A DNA stretch of 64,000 nucleotides from Bacillota bacterium (GCA_023408315.1 JAEYKI010000001.1:186001-250000); one strand, 5' to 3'; shown: positions 9,341 through 18,599, counted from the first letter of the stretch. The notes: generated by a model not told the origin, from the sequence alone. Translations and numbers: made by a program.

Positions 9341-10321
9341 TTATGCCATAAACTTCACAAATCGCTGCTTCAATGCCTCTTCAATCTCTTCAATCCTGTT
9401 TTTTCGCAAAAAATCCCAGCCAATCCATTTTAGCTTCTGGCCTTCCCCAAGCTTGTTGTCCACGTTTGGGCAGGCAGACGGAAAGCCATTATCCGCATAC
9501 TGCTGGCCAAAACCCTGTCCCGCCACATATTCAATAAGAGGCGTATATTTTTCCTTCATTCCTTTTTTGATCAGGATATATGCGGGATCAAAAATTGCTC
9601 CGTCCTCCGGCCAGACGAGTTCTGTATATTCGGAGTCGCCGCGGGCGCGTCCAAAAAAATTCATAATCGTATAAATGCCCGTTGCCTCGCTGCGCAGGGT
9701 TCCCGCAATTTTAGCCATTTCAGAAGGATGAACGGCGCGCGTTACGTTGGATTCAAACCGGCTGAGGCCATCCTCTCCAAATTCCTTGTACAGATACATC
9801 AGCAAGGTGGTTGAAGGGCGCCCGTGAGAACCGCTCATGGTAATCTGGCCCTTGTATTTGGGTTCAAGCAGGTCCGCCCATGTCCTGGGAGCAGGCAGGC
9901 TGCCAAGTTTTCTTTTATCAACAAGAAATACCATCGGATAAGCCGCCAGGACGTTGATCTCATCTCCCGGGTCCTCTATGCCGATATTCTCAAAAGCAAC
10001 GTTTCTTTTTTCCCAACCGAGCGTTTCAAAACAGCCCTTACCCAGCATGTGCCTGCAAAACGCGGAGTGAAAATAGTCCCCAAAACCAAACGACGCCACC
10101 ACATCCGGAAAAGTCTTTGGATCAATGGAAGATAATTCTTCCGCCAGCTTTTCCGCCTCTTCCTCTTCTGCGTCTCCCCCGCAAACCGTTGGCACGTAAC
10201 CAAACCACTTCTCCCCGGTTTTCTTGGTGTGCTCCGCCGCAACGGCCTGGTAGCCTTCATTAAAAGCGGCCTTCATGGGGCAAAGCACCTCGCCAATAAA
10301 ATCAAGCTTTCTGTTCTCCAT
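9341..10321 (-). CDS. Solute-binding-like protein without signal peptide
   Basis: This 326-residue protein has the fold pattern of type 2 periplasmic solute-binding proteins of iron/putrescine type (NVLAAYPMVFLVDKRKLGSL, PRTWADLLEPKYKGQITM, and a VWPEDGAIFDPAYILIKKG stretch). It lacks a signal peptide or lipobox, so it probably acts in the cytosol or needs another export route. The N-terminus (FIGEVLCPMKAAFNEGY) and the CGGDAEEEEAEKLAEEL region are unusual for an importer subunit. It is the last gene of the nitrogenase-like operon, 26 bases after the ABC ATPase. It may hold a metal, cofactor or substrate for the reductase. That role is inferred only from position. Confidence 0.75.
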   Translation of the reverse strand: MENRKLDFIGEVLCPMKAAFNEGYQAVAAEHTKKTGEKWFGYVPTVCGGDAEEEEAEKLAEELSSIDPKTFPDVVASFGFGDYFHSAFCRHMLGKGCFETLGWEKRNVAFENIGIEDPGDEINVLAAYPMVFLVDKRKLGSLPAPRTWADLLEPKYKGQITMSGSHGRPSTTLLMYLYKEFGEDGLSRFESNVTRAVHPSEMAKIAGTLRSEATGIYTIMNFFGRARGDSEYTELVWPEDGAIFDPAYILIKKGMKEKYTPLIEYVAGQGFGQQYADNGFPSACPNVDNKLGEGQKLKWIGWDFLRKNRIEEIEEALKQRFVKFMA

Positions 10322-10347
10322 AACAATACCTTCTTTCCATATAAAAT

Positions 10348-11376
10348 TTATATATCCGTCAATCGTTCAAATTCTTTTTTCAAATCCATATCCAGCGTAT
10401 CTCCCCGGCGGAGCCGGTTGCGCAGATTCATCATGTACGCGTCCACTATCTCAAGGAACTTAAGGTTTTTCCTCTCGCTCCCGCTGGACTGTATGATATC
10501 GCGCATACCTCCATCCTTGATAATAATCCGCTTATCCGCCATCATAGCCAATACGGGATCATGCGTAGACATCAATATCATTTTATCCTGCCTGGATAGC
10601 AGGTCAATCGCCTTGCGCCTGTCTATGCCCGCGTTTTCAATTTCATCTATCAATACAATGGGCGAATCGCTGAGCAGCGCCGTATCCGCTATCATCAGCG
10701 CCCTGGATTGCCCGCCGCTGAGCTGCGTGACCGTGGTATCCATGCAAAAACGCTCGCCCGCCAGTTCATTGGCGCAATCAAATATTTCGCGCGCTATCTT
10801 TCCGGAATCCCTGGCCATGCGGCTCTGGGCATGAATTTCCAAAAACTCCCCCACGGATATATCCATTACAAAATTCATATTCTGCGAAAGCTGGGCAATC
10901 AAACGGCTGCCGGTATCAAACCGGACCGCATCGTCCGGCAGCGTGCCGTTTACAAGTACCTTGCGGCCCGTTGGCGTATCCCCCTGCGCCAGGCATTCTA
11001 TATCGCCCAAAAGGCGACTTTTGCCCGAGCCGGTGGGCCCAACCACACTGACAATTTCGCCTGCCGTCATGGTAAACGCCGTCTTTTCTTCCCGGCCATA
11101 TTTATCCCTGCCACCTATTACGCAAAGCTGCGTTATTTTACCCCTTGCCCCGGATTCCTGCTTCACTTCCTCCATAAACGTGGAGAAATGCTCCAGAAAC
11201 CCTGCCCGGTCAAATCCGAAGTCTTCCAGGTATTCTTCCGGTATATCTTCCATTGCTTTGGGCAAGGTAAGCTGCATATCCAAATTTTCCAAGCGAAGCC
11301 CGGACAGAAGATCAATGGTAAAAGGGTATTCCTCCATCAGTTTTCCCAGAGGCATTTTATAGATTTTGCTGACCAC
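10348..11376 (-). CDS. Stand-alone ABC-type ATPase with N-terminal helical domain
   Basis: This is an ABC ATPase of about 342 residues with Walker A (GPTGSGKSRLL), signature LSGGQSRAL and Walker B (PIVLIDEIENAG) followed by the H-loop (MSTHDP). About 75 N-terminal residues (PLGKLMEEYPFTIDLLSGL and on) resemble the DUF1858/ScdA-N small helical domain without its cysteines. No membrane partner lies beside it, so it may work as a soluble remodelling ATPase. The GTG at 11376 has GGGAGG at proper distance. It sits between a HypB/UreG-like GTPase and a solute-binding-like protein in the nitrogenase-like operon, which suggests a maturation or cofactor-handling job. Confidence 0.8.
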   Translation of the reverse strand: MVSKIYKMPLGKLMEEYPFTIDLLSGLRLENLDMQLTLPKAMEDIPEEYLEDFGFDRAGFLEHFSTFMEEVKQESGARGKITQLCVIGGRDKYGREEKTAFTMTAGEIVSVVGPTGSGKSRLLGDIECLAQGDTPTGRKVLVNGTLPDDAVRFDTGSRLIAQLSQNMNFVMDISVGEFLEIHAQSRMARDSGKIAREIFDCANELAGERFCMDTTVTQLSGGQSRALMIADTALLSDSPIVLIDEIENAGIDRRKAIDLLSRQDKMILMSTHDPVLAMMADKRIIIKDGGMRDIIQSSGSERKNLKFLEIVDAYMMNLRNRLRRGDTLDMDLKKEFERLTDI

Positions 11377-11397
11377 TCGCTGCACCTCCCAAGGCAG

Positions 11398-12084
11398 TTA
11401 AAACTGAAGCTTTTTAATGCTGCCCATCTGATACTGGGCCCCGATTTTTGTCTGACCCAGGCAATAGGAGCATTGTGCGGCAGGCATTGTAAACCGGAGC
11501 CGCATATTTTCAACCGTGCATATTTCCGGCGATTCCCTTAATTTTCTGGCAAGGTGAAACGCCCCTTGCCCCGTTATACCGTTCATAAAGACAATATGCC
11601 CCTTTGGGTTTGCCTTGCGTATATTAAAGCTGAACACCTCGCGCTCGGCCTGGGATACAATGTCTCCCTTGGTAACGGCCACAATGTCCGCGTATTTCAG
11701 CATGGGCCCTATTTTTCTGGGCGTATCCGCGCCCGCAAGGTTATCAATCACGCAAACCCCCAAAACGCCTTTGATATGCGGCGAGCAGCGGTTGCACAAC
11801 CCTGCGCTTTCCGTTATCAGGTAATCAAAGCCGCTTTTAAGCCCCCACTGCACCGCTTCTTCAATATTGCTGATGTAATAGTGGTCCGGGCAAAGGTTTC
11901 CGGATAGCCCCACCCGCACGGGGATATTGTCCCGCCGGTACAGCCTGTCGTCCAGAGAGGACAGGCAGTCGAATTTCACAACGCCGGCCTTAACAGGCGC
12001 TTCTTCCCGCATCACGGCGAGCGTCTTTAATATCACAGCCGTTTTGCCGGAAGAAGGCGGCCCGGCCACAGTAATCAATCTCAT
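11398..12084 (-). CDS. HypB/UreG/CooC-like P-loop GTPase
   Basis: This is a 228-residue P-loop protein of the SIMIBI class with Walker A GPPSSGKT, a switch region (FDYLITESAGLCNRCSPH) and a nucleotide-specificity motif around AVTKGDIV. Such proteins insert nickel or other metals into enzymes (HypB, UreG) or handle cofactors. Two cysteine pairs, in CNRC after the switch and in CSYCLGQTK near the C-terminus, could bind a metal or an iron-sulfur cluster. It lies directly after the nifK-like gene. Its likely role is maturation of the nitrogenase-like reductase; the metal is unknown. The ATG at 12084 follows the nifK-like stop by 15 bases. Confidence 0.82.
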   Translation of the reverse strand: MRLITVAGPPSSGKTAVILKTLAVMREEAPVKAGVVKFDCLSSLDDRLYRRDNIPVRVGLSGNLCPDHYYISNIEEAVQWGLKSGFDYLITESAGLCNRCSPHIKGVLGVCVIDNLAGADTPRKIGPMLKYADIVAVTKGDIVSQAEREVFSFNIRKANPKGHIVFMNGITGQGAFHLARKLRESPEICTVENMRLRFTMPAAQCSYCLGQTKIGAQYQMGSIKKLQF

Positions 12085-12099
12085 GTTCGCAACCCCTTT

Positions 12100-13434
12100 T
12101 CAGCGCGTTTTGGGTAAAACCCCGCACCGTTTATCCAGATGGTCCAACAGCGCGTTTGTTACCATTTCAATGATACGCACGCCCCCGCGGTATCCCATCA
12201 CCGTCTGCAAATATCCGCCAAACCTGTCCGTAACCGGAAATCCAATCCGCACAAACGGGATTCCCAGTTCCCGTGAAAGATAGGCCCCGCGTGATTCTCC
12301 CAGAATGCAGTCAACCTGCCCTTCCTGCGCCAGATGCCCCAGAGCATACGCATCGCATCCGCTTTTGGCTATCCCCTGCACACCGTACTGGCGATAGACG
12401 CTCTCCATTTCCTTCTCAAAAAACTCGTCCGGCTGCGCGGTCGCCACAACTGCCGGGGTCATCCCGATATCCGCCAGAAAAACGGCCAGCGCGATTGCCA
12501 TATCCGGGTCCGTATACAGGGCGACCCTTTTTCCAAACAGATATTTGGAGCTTTCCACTACCAGCTCCATAAGGCCTTCCCGCTGACGCGCCAGCAGCTT
12601 TGGTGCATGTTTTCCGCTGATTCTGCACAGCGTTTCCATAAACCGGTCAGTATTGCGCAGGCCAACCGGCAAATGCAGCATGTGCCCCTGCATAAAGAAC
12701 TTTTGCCCAACCAGTTCTCCCGCTTTCCAGGAGGCATAGCTTCCAAGCGCCAAAAGTGCGCCGCATCCGCCAATCCGTTTAATATCCTGGGCTGCCGTGC
12801 CGCCCGGCGCATACGCATCCGCGCGCTCCGGCGCAGCCGTGTCAAAAACCCCGCGGAAATCCGGAAGAAACATCGCTTCCAAACCAAACTGTTCCAGAAT
12901 CATTTGTATTTCGTACAAATCGCCCGTATTCACCATGCCGGGAAAAACACACAGCTTATCTGTTCTTTCGTGGGAAGGTTCAGCAATCCCCTCAATAAAT
13001 CCGCACAGCATAGCGGCGTAGCCGCTGATGCAGCCGTCCGTATAGCTGGGCGTGCTTGCCCATACAAGGTGCTTGCCCGCCGGAACCGGAATGCTGGCCA
13101 ATATGGCGCCCACGTCGTCTCCAATGGTTTCGCTCAGGCAGGTTGTGTGAACAGCGAGCACCTCCGGGTTATATATCTCAAAAGCGTTCCGAACGGCAGT
13201 CCGCAGATTTTCTTCTCCGCCAAAAACGGCAGCCTCTTCCTTGAGCACACTGGTAACGGCCTTTACCGGTTTTCTGAAATGGTTCTGCAAAAGCGCCCTG
13301 TGAAACCGGATGCATCCGGGCGATCCGTGGCTCAGGGGCAGGCAGGCATGCACGCCCATGGCGGCATAAACCGCGCCGGCCGGCTGGCAGGGCCTGCAGG
13401 AATTGATGCTGAGCGCCAATCTCTCTGTTTCCAT
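12100..13434 (-). CDS. Nitrogenase-like component 1 beta subunit (NifK-like)
   Basis: This is a 444-residue member of the nitrogenase component 1 family. It resembles NifK closely at the N-terminus: CQPAGAVYAAMG, HGSPGCIRFHR and HTTCLSETIGDD align with the NifK segments that carry the three P-cluster cysteines (Cys70, Cys95, Cys153 of Azotobacter numbering). It is shorter than true NifK, which is about 520 residues. It overlaps the nifD-like stop by one base (TAATG). With the NifD-like partner it should form a heterotetramer holding an iron-sulfur cluster at the interface and taking electrons from the NifH-like protein. The substrate is unknown. Confidence 0.88.
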   Translation of the reverse strand: METERLALSINSCRPCQPAGAVYAAMGVHACLPLSHGSPGCIRFHRALLQNHFRKPVKAVTSVLKEEAAVFGGEENLRTAVRNAFEIYNPEVLAVHTTCLSETIGDDVGAILASIPVPAGKHLVWASTPSYTDGCISGYAAMLCGFIEGIAEPSHERTDKLCVFPGMVNTGDLYEIQMILEQFGLEAMFLPDFRGVFDTAAPERADAYAPGGTAAQDIKRIGGCGALLALGSYASWKAGELVGQKFFMQGHMLHLPVGLRNTDRFMETLCRISGKHAPKLLARQREGLMELVVESSKYLFGKRVALYTDPDMAIALAVFLADIGMTPAVVATAQPDEFFEKEMESVYRQYGVQGIAKSGCDAYALGHLAQEGQVDCILGESRGAYLSRELGIPFVRIGFPVTDRFGGYLQTVMGYRGGVRIIEMVTNALLDHLDKRCGVLPKTR

Positions 13435-14843
13435 TACCCCTCCAGCCTCCTTTGTTCCTGCAGCATGTTCTCGCGCCAGCGCGCCATGGCCACCCCGCGC
13501 ATCAGTTGCCGGGCAAAATCCACCGTCCCGCAAAATCCGCCAAAATGAACGTAATGCTCGTCTGTTTCAAATCCCAGGGGGCGTATGCCGCCTGTCATGT
13601 TAAATTCGTCTTTTAAATTCCAAAAGCACAGGTCCGGCGCGAATTTGTTCAAAAGCGCGCTTGCGTTTTCTTTCCCATGCAGTTTCAAGACAAATCCCCC
13701 CGGGGCTTCCGTACGTTCTGCGGGAGCCCCATCCACACGCCCCGCGCATGCCTCCGGTACGAATACTTCGTAGTTTTCATTTTGAATCGCGGAATACAGC
13801 GTGGCTCCATCTTCTCCGCGCACCACGGCGCATTGAACGCCCAAGTCTTCCAGCACGGCGCAAAAACAGTCTGTCTGGAACCCGTCCTCCGAAAGCACGG
13901 CGCACAGGCCTCCAAATTCCTTTTTGTATGGCTCCAATGCTAATTCCGCTTCCCGCTTCCTTTTCTGCATCTCTGTTTTCATTTTTTTTAAAAGCTCTTC
14001 ATCTTTAAAAAACGCGGCGATCCCGATAAAAGAGTCCACCAAATTTTTAATCCCAAAAAAGTTGGCGGCTATCCAGCCCGTTTTAAATTTGTCGGCGGCA
14101 TACCGCACAATGTCCTGCACTGGCTTTCCGCTCATAAAAACATTTAGCCCAGCCAAATGCCCGCAGCGTATTTCTTCGATACTGCTGTCCCCCATCAGGC
14201 TAGAAACCACCTCAATCCCTGCACGGTTTAAAATCTCTTCAATTTCTTTTCCGGTTTCGCCGGTATAATACTCTCCCACCATATTCACCGCAAAAGGCGC
14301 AATGTCCTTGTCCGCCGTTCCCATGATGCGGTCTATCATGTTGTAGTTTGAAAGCCGGAATCCGGGTACGTTTTTAAACCCCTCGCAGGCAACAGGAATC
14401 ACCTGTATGCCGTGCCGCATGGCCGCCGCCTTTGCAACCGCATCCAGGTCGTCGCCTATCAGTCCGGCCGGGCAAGTTGAACAAACCAGTATCACGGGCG
14501 GATGAAACAGCTCCACCGCCTCGTCAATCGCTTTTTCCAGCTTCTTTTCCCCGCCGAATACAATGTCGTCCTCTTCCAGAGAAGTGGAAAAAAAGTAACC
14601 CTGATAGGCAATCCCAATATCTTCATCCGTGGAACGCAATCCCCCCCAGGCAAAATATCCACAGCCCACCGGCCCGTGGGTAATCACAAACGCGTCTTTC
14701 ACAGGAGAGAGCGCGAGCCCCCTGCAGGCCATATAGCTGCAACCGTGCGGGCAAAGCAGGCCCGGCACGTCCGGCCGCATATTGTTCGTTTGAAAAAGCA
14801 CTTCCCGCCCATGATCGGGCGGCGATACAACCAATTGCTTCAT
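13434..14843 (-). CDS. Nitrogenase-like component 1 alpha subunit (NifD-like)
   Basis: This NifD-family protein of about 469 residues (starts possible at 14843 or 14849) keeps the three P-cluster cysteine contexts: ACRGLALSPVKDAF, HGPVGCGYFAWGG and CSTCPAGLIGDD. The FeMo-cofactor ligands are not conserved. The segment matching NifD Cys275 reads GLNVFMSGKPVQDI, with Ser in place of Cys, and the segment matching His442 (DEHYVHFGGFCGTVDFA) has no His at the aligned site. It is therefore a nitrogenase-like reductase rather than a dinitrogenase. Neighbours are a SAM methyltransferase upstream and the NifK-like gene downstream. Confidence 0.88.
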   Translation of the reverse strand: MKQLVVSPPDHGREVLFQTNNMRPDVPGLLCPHGCSYMACRGLALSPVKDAFVITHGPVGCGYFAWGGLRSTDEDIGIAYQGYFFSTSLEEDDIVFGGEKKLEKAIDEAVELFHPPVILVCSTCPAGLIGDDLDAVAKAAAMRHGIQVIPVACEGFKNVPGFRLSNYNMIDRIMGTADKDIAPFAVNMVGEYYTGETGKEIEEILNRAGIEVVSSLMGDSSIEEIRCGHLAGLNVFMSGKPVQDIVRYAADKFKTGWIAANFFGIKNLVDSFIGIAAFFKDEELLKKMKTEMQKRKREAELALEPYKKEFGGLCAVLSEDGFQTDCFCAVLEDLGVQCAVVRGEDGATLYSAIQNENYEVFVPEACAGRVDGAPAERTEAPGGFVLKLHGKENASALLNKFAPDLCFWNLKDEFNMTGGIRPLGFETDEHYVHFGGFCGTVDFARQLMRGVAMARWRENMLQEQRRLEG

Positions 14844-14856
14844 AGCCATAACCGCC

Positions 14857-15486
14857 TTACCCGGCTTTTTCAAGAGCCGGTTTTTCCACCACAATCCACA
14901 TGCCCCGTTCATCGTCTACAATTCTAAACTTAAAGCCAAGCCCGCTCAAAATACGCGCATAATCCTGAACCTCGTAACCGTTTGTTTTCTTTCTGACGCA
15001 ATCCGGCCACTCGGGCTCGTAAACCTTCATTTTCTCAGTAATCTCGGCTTCCAGTTCTTCCGTACCAAATCCGCCGCCTATAAACGTTTTGCCGCCCGGT
15101 TTTAAAACGCGGTAAATCTCCCCGAACGCCATGGCTGTATCCGGCCAGAAACCCACCGAACCACGGCTGACGGCCAGGTCTACGCTCCCCGTTTTAATCT
15201 CCGCCATATTCTGTACGTCCCCTAAAACCGTTTCCGTCCTGTCTGCAAGCCCCCATTCCCGCGCCCGGTCTCGGGCGATTTCAAGCGCGTCCGGGCTGAT
15301 ATCATACAAAATCAAATCCATGCTTGTCATCTTCAGCAGGCTTAGGCCCAGATGGCCGCCGCCGCACCCCAGGTCAATCGCCGTTCCTTGGCTGACCCCC
15401 GTTTCTTTTACGCATTCCTGCGCCAGCACCTCATAAATAGGAAAAAAGACCTCGCTTGCAATCCTGTCAAATTCAAATTTACCCAA
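14857..15486 (-). CDS. Class I SAM-dependent methyltransferase
   Basis: This is a 209-residue Rossmann-fold methyltransferase with motif I DLGCGGGHLGLSL, motif II acidic residue in LILYDISPDAL, and the motif around FGEIYRVLKPGGKTFI. It is soluble and has no extra domain. It lies between the importer ATPase and the nifD-like gene with short spacings, so it is part of the nitrogenase-like operon. It may methylate the imported ligand or the product of the reductase. The acceptor cannot be read from the sequence. Confidence 0.88.
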   Translation of the reverse strand: MGKFEFDRIASEVFFPIYEVLAQECVKETGVSQGTAIDLGCGGGHLGLSLLKMTSMDLILYDISPDALEIARDRAREWGLADRTETVLGDVQNMAEIKTGSVDLAVSRGSVGFWPDTAMAFGEIYRVLKPGGKTFIGGGFGTEELEAEITEKMKVYEPEWPDCVRKKTNGYEVQDYARILSGLGFKFRIVDDERGMWIVVEKPALEKAG

Positions 15487-15500
15487 TGGTCTACCTCCGT

Positions 15501-16277
15501 TTAATGCAGCAACGGAATGCAGGTCTTAACTTCGAGCCCGCCGTCCATAATGCTGGATATTTTTACATCAATCCCGTATACTTCTTTCAGTTTCGCTTCG
15601 GTCATCACTTCATCCGGAGTACCAATATAAAAACCATCCTTTTTTATAAGCGCAACCTGAGAAGAACATAAATATGCGTGGTCTGGAAAATGCGTGGTCA
15701 TAATCACGCCCATTCCCCCCTCCGCAAGCCGTTTGATCTGTTTTAAAACATGCATCTGGTTTCCAAAATCAAGATTCGAAGTAGGTTCGTCCAGTACGAG
15801 CAGCTTGGGCTGCTGGGCGAGCGCCCGGGCAATCAGCACCATCTGGCGCTCTCCGCCGCTAATCTGCGTATAAACCCTCTCCTTTAAAAAGCCGATGCCC
15901 AGCGACTGTATCACGTCTTCCGTAATTACCCTGTCTTTCTCGGAAGGCATGGAAAAATCCCCCATGTGTGCTGTGCGGCCCATCAAAATCACTTCCTGCA
16001 CCGTATACGGAAAAGGCGGCGTATGCGCCTGGGGCACATATCCAACCGCGCGGGCAAGCTGTTTGATCTTCCAGTTCTCAATGTTTTCTCCATCCAGCAT
16101 AATGCTGCCGCCCATTTTTTTCAAAAATCCAAGAATGGTTTTAAACAGTGTGGTTTTTCCAGCGCCGTTTGGGCCTAAAAGGCACAGCACTTCTCCCGCA
16201 TTGACCGAAAACGAAATATCCTGCGCCACTATTTTTTTGCCGTATCCGCATACAATTTTATCTATCCGTAATTCCAT
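15501..16277 (-). CDS. ABC importer ATPase, FecE/BtuD type
   Basis: This is a 258-residue ATPase of the cobalamin/siderophore/heme importer family, with Walker A GPNGAGKTT, signature ISGGERQMV and Walker B LLVLDEPTSNLD. The FecE-type segment VPQAHTPPFPYTVQEVILMG is typical of Fe-chelate and B12 importers. Its ATG overlaps the permease stop by one base. It powers the permease at 16277-17338. This importer is embedded between the nifH-like and nifD-like genes, so the imported compound is probably tied to the reductase. Confidence 0.92.
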   Translation of the reverse strand: MELRIDKIVCGYGKKIVAQDISFSVNAGEVLCLLGPNGAGKTTLFKTILGFLKKMGGSIMLDGENIENWKIKQLARAVGYVPQAHTPPFPYTVQEVILMGRTAHMGDFSMPSEKDRVITEDVIQSLGIGFLKERVYTQISGGERQMVLIARALAQQPKLLVLDEPTSNLDFGNQMHVLKQIKRLAEGGMGVIMTTHFPDHAYLCSSQVALIKKDGFYIGTPDEVMTEAKLKEVYGIDVKISSIMDGGLEVKTCIPLLH

Positions 16278-17338
16278 CACCAAGACCTCTTTCCCTGAAG
16301 GAGCAGGTACAGGAAGAACGGCGCTCCTATCAGCGCGGTAAGAACGCCCAGCGGAATCTCCATTGTAAAGGCCGTTCTTGCCACATTATCCACAATCAAC
16401 AAAAATGAGCCTCCTATCAAAAGCGAAGCAGGTATCAGCCGTTTATGATCCGGTCCCACCAGCAAACGCGATAAATGCGGAATGATCAACCCCACCCAGC
16501 CGACCATTCCCGCCACAGAGATACATGCGGAAGTAAGCAGCGTGGAGCAAACAATCAGAATCAGACGGATTTTTTTAGTATTCACGCCCATTGCCTGCGC
16601 TTCTTCCTCCCCAAACGAGAGTACGTTCATTTTCCATCGCAGCATAAACATGGGAATAATACCAATGCCAAAAGGTATGATCAGCATAATCACTTCTTTT
16701 TGGGATACCGCCGAAAGCCCGCCCATCAGCCAGAACGTGATTTCCTGCAGCTTGTTGTTTGGATCCGCCAAAAATTTGGTTGCGGAAGTCAATGCCGTAA
16801 AAAGCGCCTGCACCACTATGCCCGTTAATACCAGCAATAAAATGGTATTGCTGTTTTTGCCGATCATGCTGCTCAAAAAATAAGACAACCCAACGGCCAG
16901 TATTCCGAATATAAAGGAAGTGAATTCTATTCCCACCACATTTGCGTTCAGCATAATTGCAATTGCCGCGCCAAATCCCGCGCCGGAGGCTGCGCCCAGA
17001 ATATCCGGAGACACCATGGGGTTTTTAAAAAGCCCCTGGTACGTTGTGCCAGATACGGCCAGCGCCCCTCCCACAATAAGCGCGCAGAGAATCCTTGGTA
17101 TCCGCACGTTAAACAGAACGGTTTGAAGCGTATCCGGCAGGGTTGTCTGGTATCCAAATAGTTTGCTGCCAATCAAATCCACCAGTTGATCCAGCGGTAT
17201 GGAATAGCGCCCCAGTATGATTGACCCTATAAATATTCCAAGGGTGACCGCAATCAAAACCGGTATTGCAGCGGAACTCCAGGTTTTTTTGTCTTTTTCC
17301 AGCCGCGCTTTTAATTCCAGCCTTTCATCCGTCTGCAC
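16277..17338 (-). CDS. ABC importer permease, FecCD/BtuC type
   Basis: This 353-residue permease has about nine to ten hydrophobic segments and family signatures such as GGALAVSGTTYQGLFKNPM and ACISVAGMVGWVGLIIPHLSRLLVG (split here over two helices). These are hallmarks of BtuC/FecCD/HemU permeases that move large metal chelates. A short cytosolic N-terminal tail precedes the first membrane segment. It is encoded between the binding protein, from which a stem-loop separates it, and the ATPase. Confidence 0.93.
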   Translation of the reverse strand: MQTDERLELKARLEKDKKTWSSAAIPVLIAVTLGIFIGSIILGRYSIPLDQLVDLIGSKLFGYQTTLPDTLQTVLFNVRIPRILCALIVGGALAVSGTTYQGLFKNPMVSPDILGAASGAGFGAAIAIMLNANVVGIEFTSFIFGILAVGLSYFLSSMIGKNSNTILLLVLTGIVVQALFTALTSATKFLADPNNKLQEITFWLMGGLSAVSQKEVIMLIIPFGIGIIPMFMLRWKMNVLSFGEEEAQAMGVNTKKIRLILIVCSTLLTSACISVAGMVGWVGLIIPHLSRLLVGPDHKRLIPASLLIGGSFLLIVDNVARTAFTMEIPLGVLTALIGAPFFLYLLLQGKRSW

Positions 17339-17374
17339 TTCCCTTTACCTCACTTTCCTGAACCTTTGAAAAAC

Positions 17375-17394
17375 GGGGAGCCTTTTTGCTCCCC
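17375..17394 (-). terminator. Intercistronic stem-loop after the binding-protein gene
   Basis: A GGGGAGC/GCTCCCC stem with a 6-base loop is followed on the minus strand by GTTTTTC, right after the binding-protein stop. It is probably a partial terminator or 3'-end stabiliser that raises binding-protein mRNA above the permease part. Confidence 0.65.
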
Positions 17395-17411
17395 ATTTTT
17401 CAGGTATTTAG

Positions 17412-18599
17412 CTATTTTTCAAATGAATTGGCAAGTAGTTCGGATACCTGTTCGTCCGTCAGCGTGACGCCAAAGAACAGGGAATAGAAATCCTTGGTTT
17501 CCTGCGTCATGTTAATGCCCGCCTGCTCCGGGTATACCTGCTGCGCCAGCCATTCGTATCCAAGTACGCGCATAAGGCTTGGGGGCCTGTCAAACCAGTT
17601 GAAAGGCGCGGAAGGCACAACCGCAACTTTTTTGTTCTTTACGGAATCAAGCTGGCTCCAGCTTGCGTCCGTAAATACTTTACTGTACAGGTCTTCCCCG
17701 CCCCCGGCGATCACAAGGATATCGGGATTCCAGGAGAGTACCTGTTCCATGGAAACATCCGATAATCCCATACCGCTTTTCACCTGTACGTCCGCAATGT
17801 TGGTGGCGTTAATAAAGTCAATCAGCTCCGCATGCGTGTTGCCGCTTGGGTCTGTCTGCAGGCCTGTCGCGCTCTCCGCATAGTAAATACTCTTTTTATC
17901 CGCACCAGAAATAGAGGACAGCTTGGACATAAGGGGAGTGATTTTCTGATCGTAATAATCAATCAATTTGGCCGCCTTATCTTGCGCGCCCAAAAGGTCG
18001 CCCATCATTTTCAGTGATTCGGGAATTTTCTTAAAAGAGGAATCCAGAACAACCACAGGTATGTTGGTTTTCTGCTGAATCGTATCGGCCAGCGTGCCCG
18101 AAGCGGGGTTTGTTGTTTCAGAAGTCATAAAGATAATCAGGTCCGGGGCGGTTTTTATGATTTCCTCAATGTTTGCCGTGGATTTCTCGCCCATCCAGCC
18201 GCCCAGAACAGGCAGTGAAGCCGTATATTCCGGAAGGTATTTCAGCACCTTTTCCGCAGGCTTGTTCACCCAGCCCGCCAATTTTTCGGGAGCCAGGGCA
18301 ATGGTAGCCGCTTCCGAAGTGGGGGCGGCGTTATAAACTTTGTTTACCGTAGTGGGTACGGTTACCTTGCGCCCCGCCATGTCCGTTACTTCCGCAGTTT
18401 CGGCCGTGGCCGATTCCGCAGCAGATGCGGATGCGGATGCGGCGGATTCTGAAGCAGCCTCGCTTGGGGATGCCGTGGCAGACGGTTCCGGCGCAGCCGT
18501 TTGCGCACAGCCGCTAAGTAAAATTACAAAAATCAACACAATAGCCAACACAACTGTAAGCGTTGACGCTTTTTTCTTATTCAATTCTTCACTCTCCAT
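17412..18599 (-). CDS. ABC substrate-binding lipoprotein, FecB/BtuF type
   Basis: This 395-residue lipoprotein has a membrane segment ending in lipobox LLSGC at about residue 31, then a long Ala/Ser/Glu-rich linker of roughly 40 residues, then a periplasmic-binding domain (VTDMAGRKVTVPTTVNKVY, LGGWMGEKSTANIEEIIKTAPDLII). This fold binds cobalamin, heme or ferric siderophores. It feeds the permease/ATPase pair downstream and lies 59 bases after the nifH-like gene. It ends at TAG, which is read here as an ordinary stop. The ligand is unknown. Confidence 0.92.
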   Translation of the reverse strand: MESEELNKKKASTLTVVLAIVLIFVILLSGCAQTAAPEPSATASPSEAASESAASASASAAESATAETAEVTDMAGRKVTVPTTVNKVYNAAPTSEAATIALAPEKLAGWVNKPAEKVLKYLPEYTASLPVLGGWMGEKSTANIEEIIKTAPDLIIFMTSETTNPASGTLADTIQQKTNIPVVVLDSSFKKIPESLKMMGDLLGAQDKAAKLIDYYDQKITPLMSKLSSISGADKKSIYYAESATGLQTDPSGNTHAELIDFINATNIADVQVKSGMGLSDVSMEQVLSWNPDILVIAGGGEDLYSKVFTDASWSQLDSVKNKKVAVVPSAPFNWFDRPPSLMRVLGYEWLAQQVYPEQAGINMTQETKDFYSLFFGVTLTDEQVSELLANSFEK

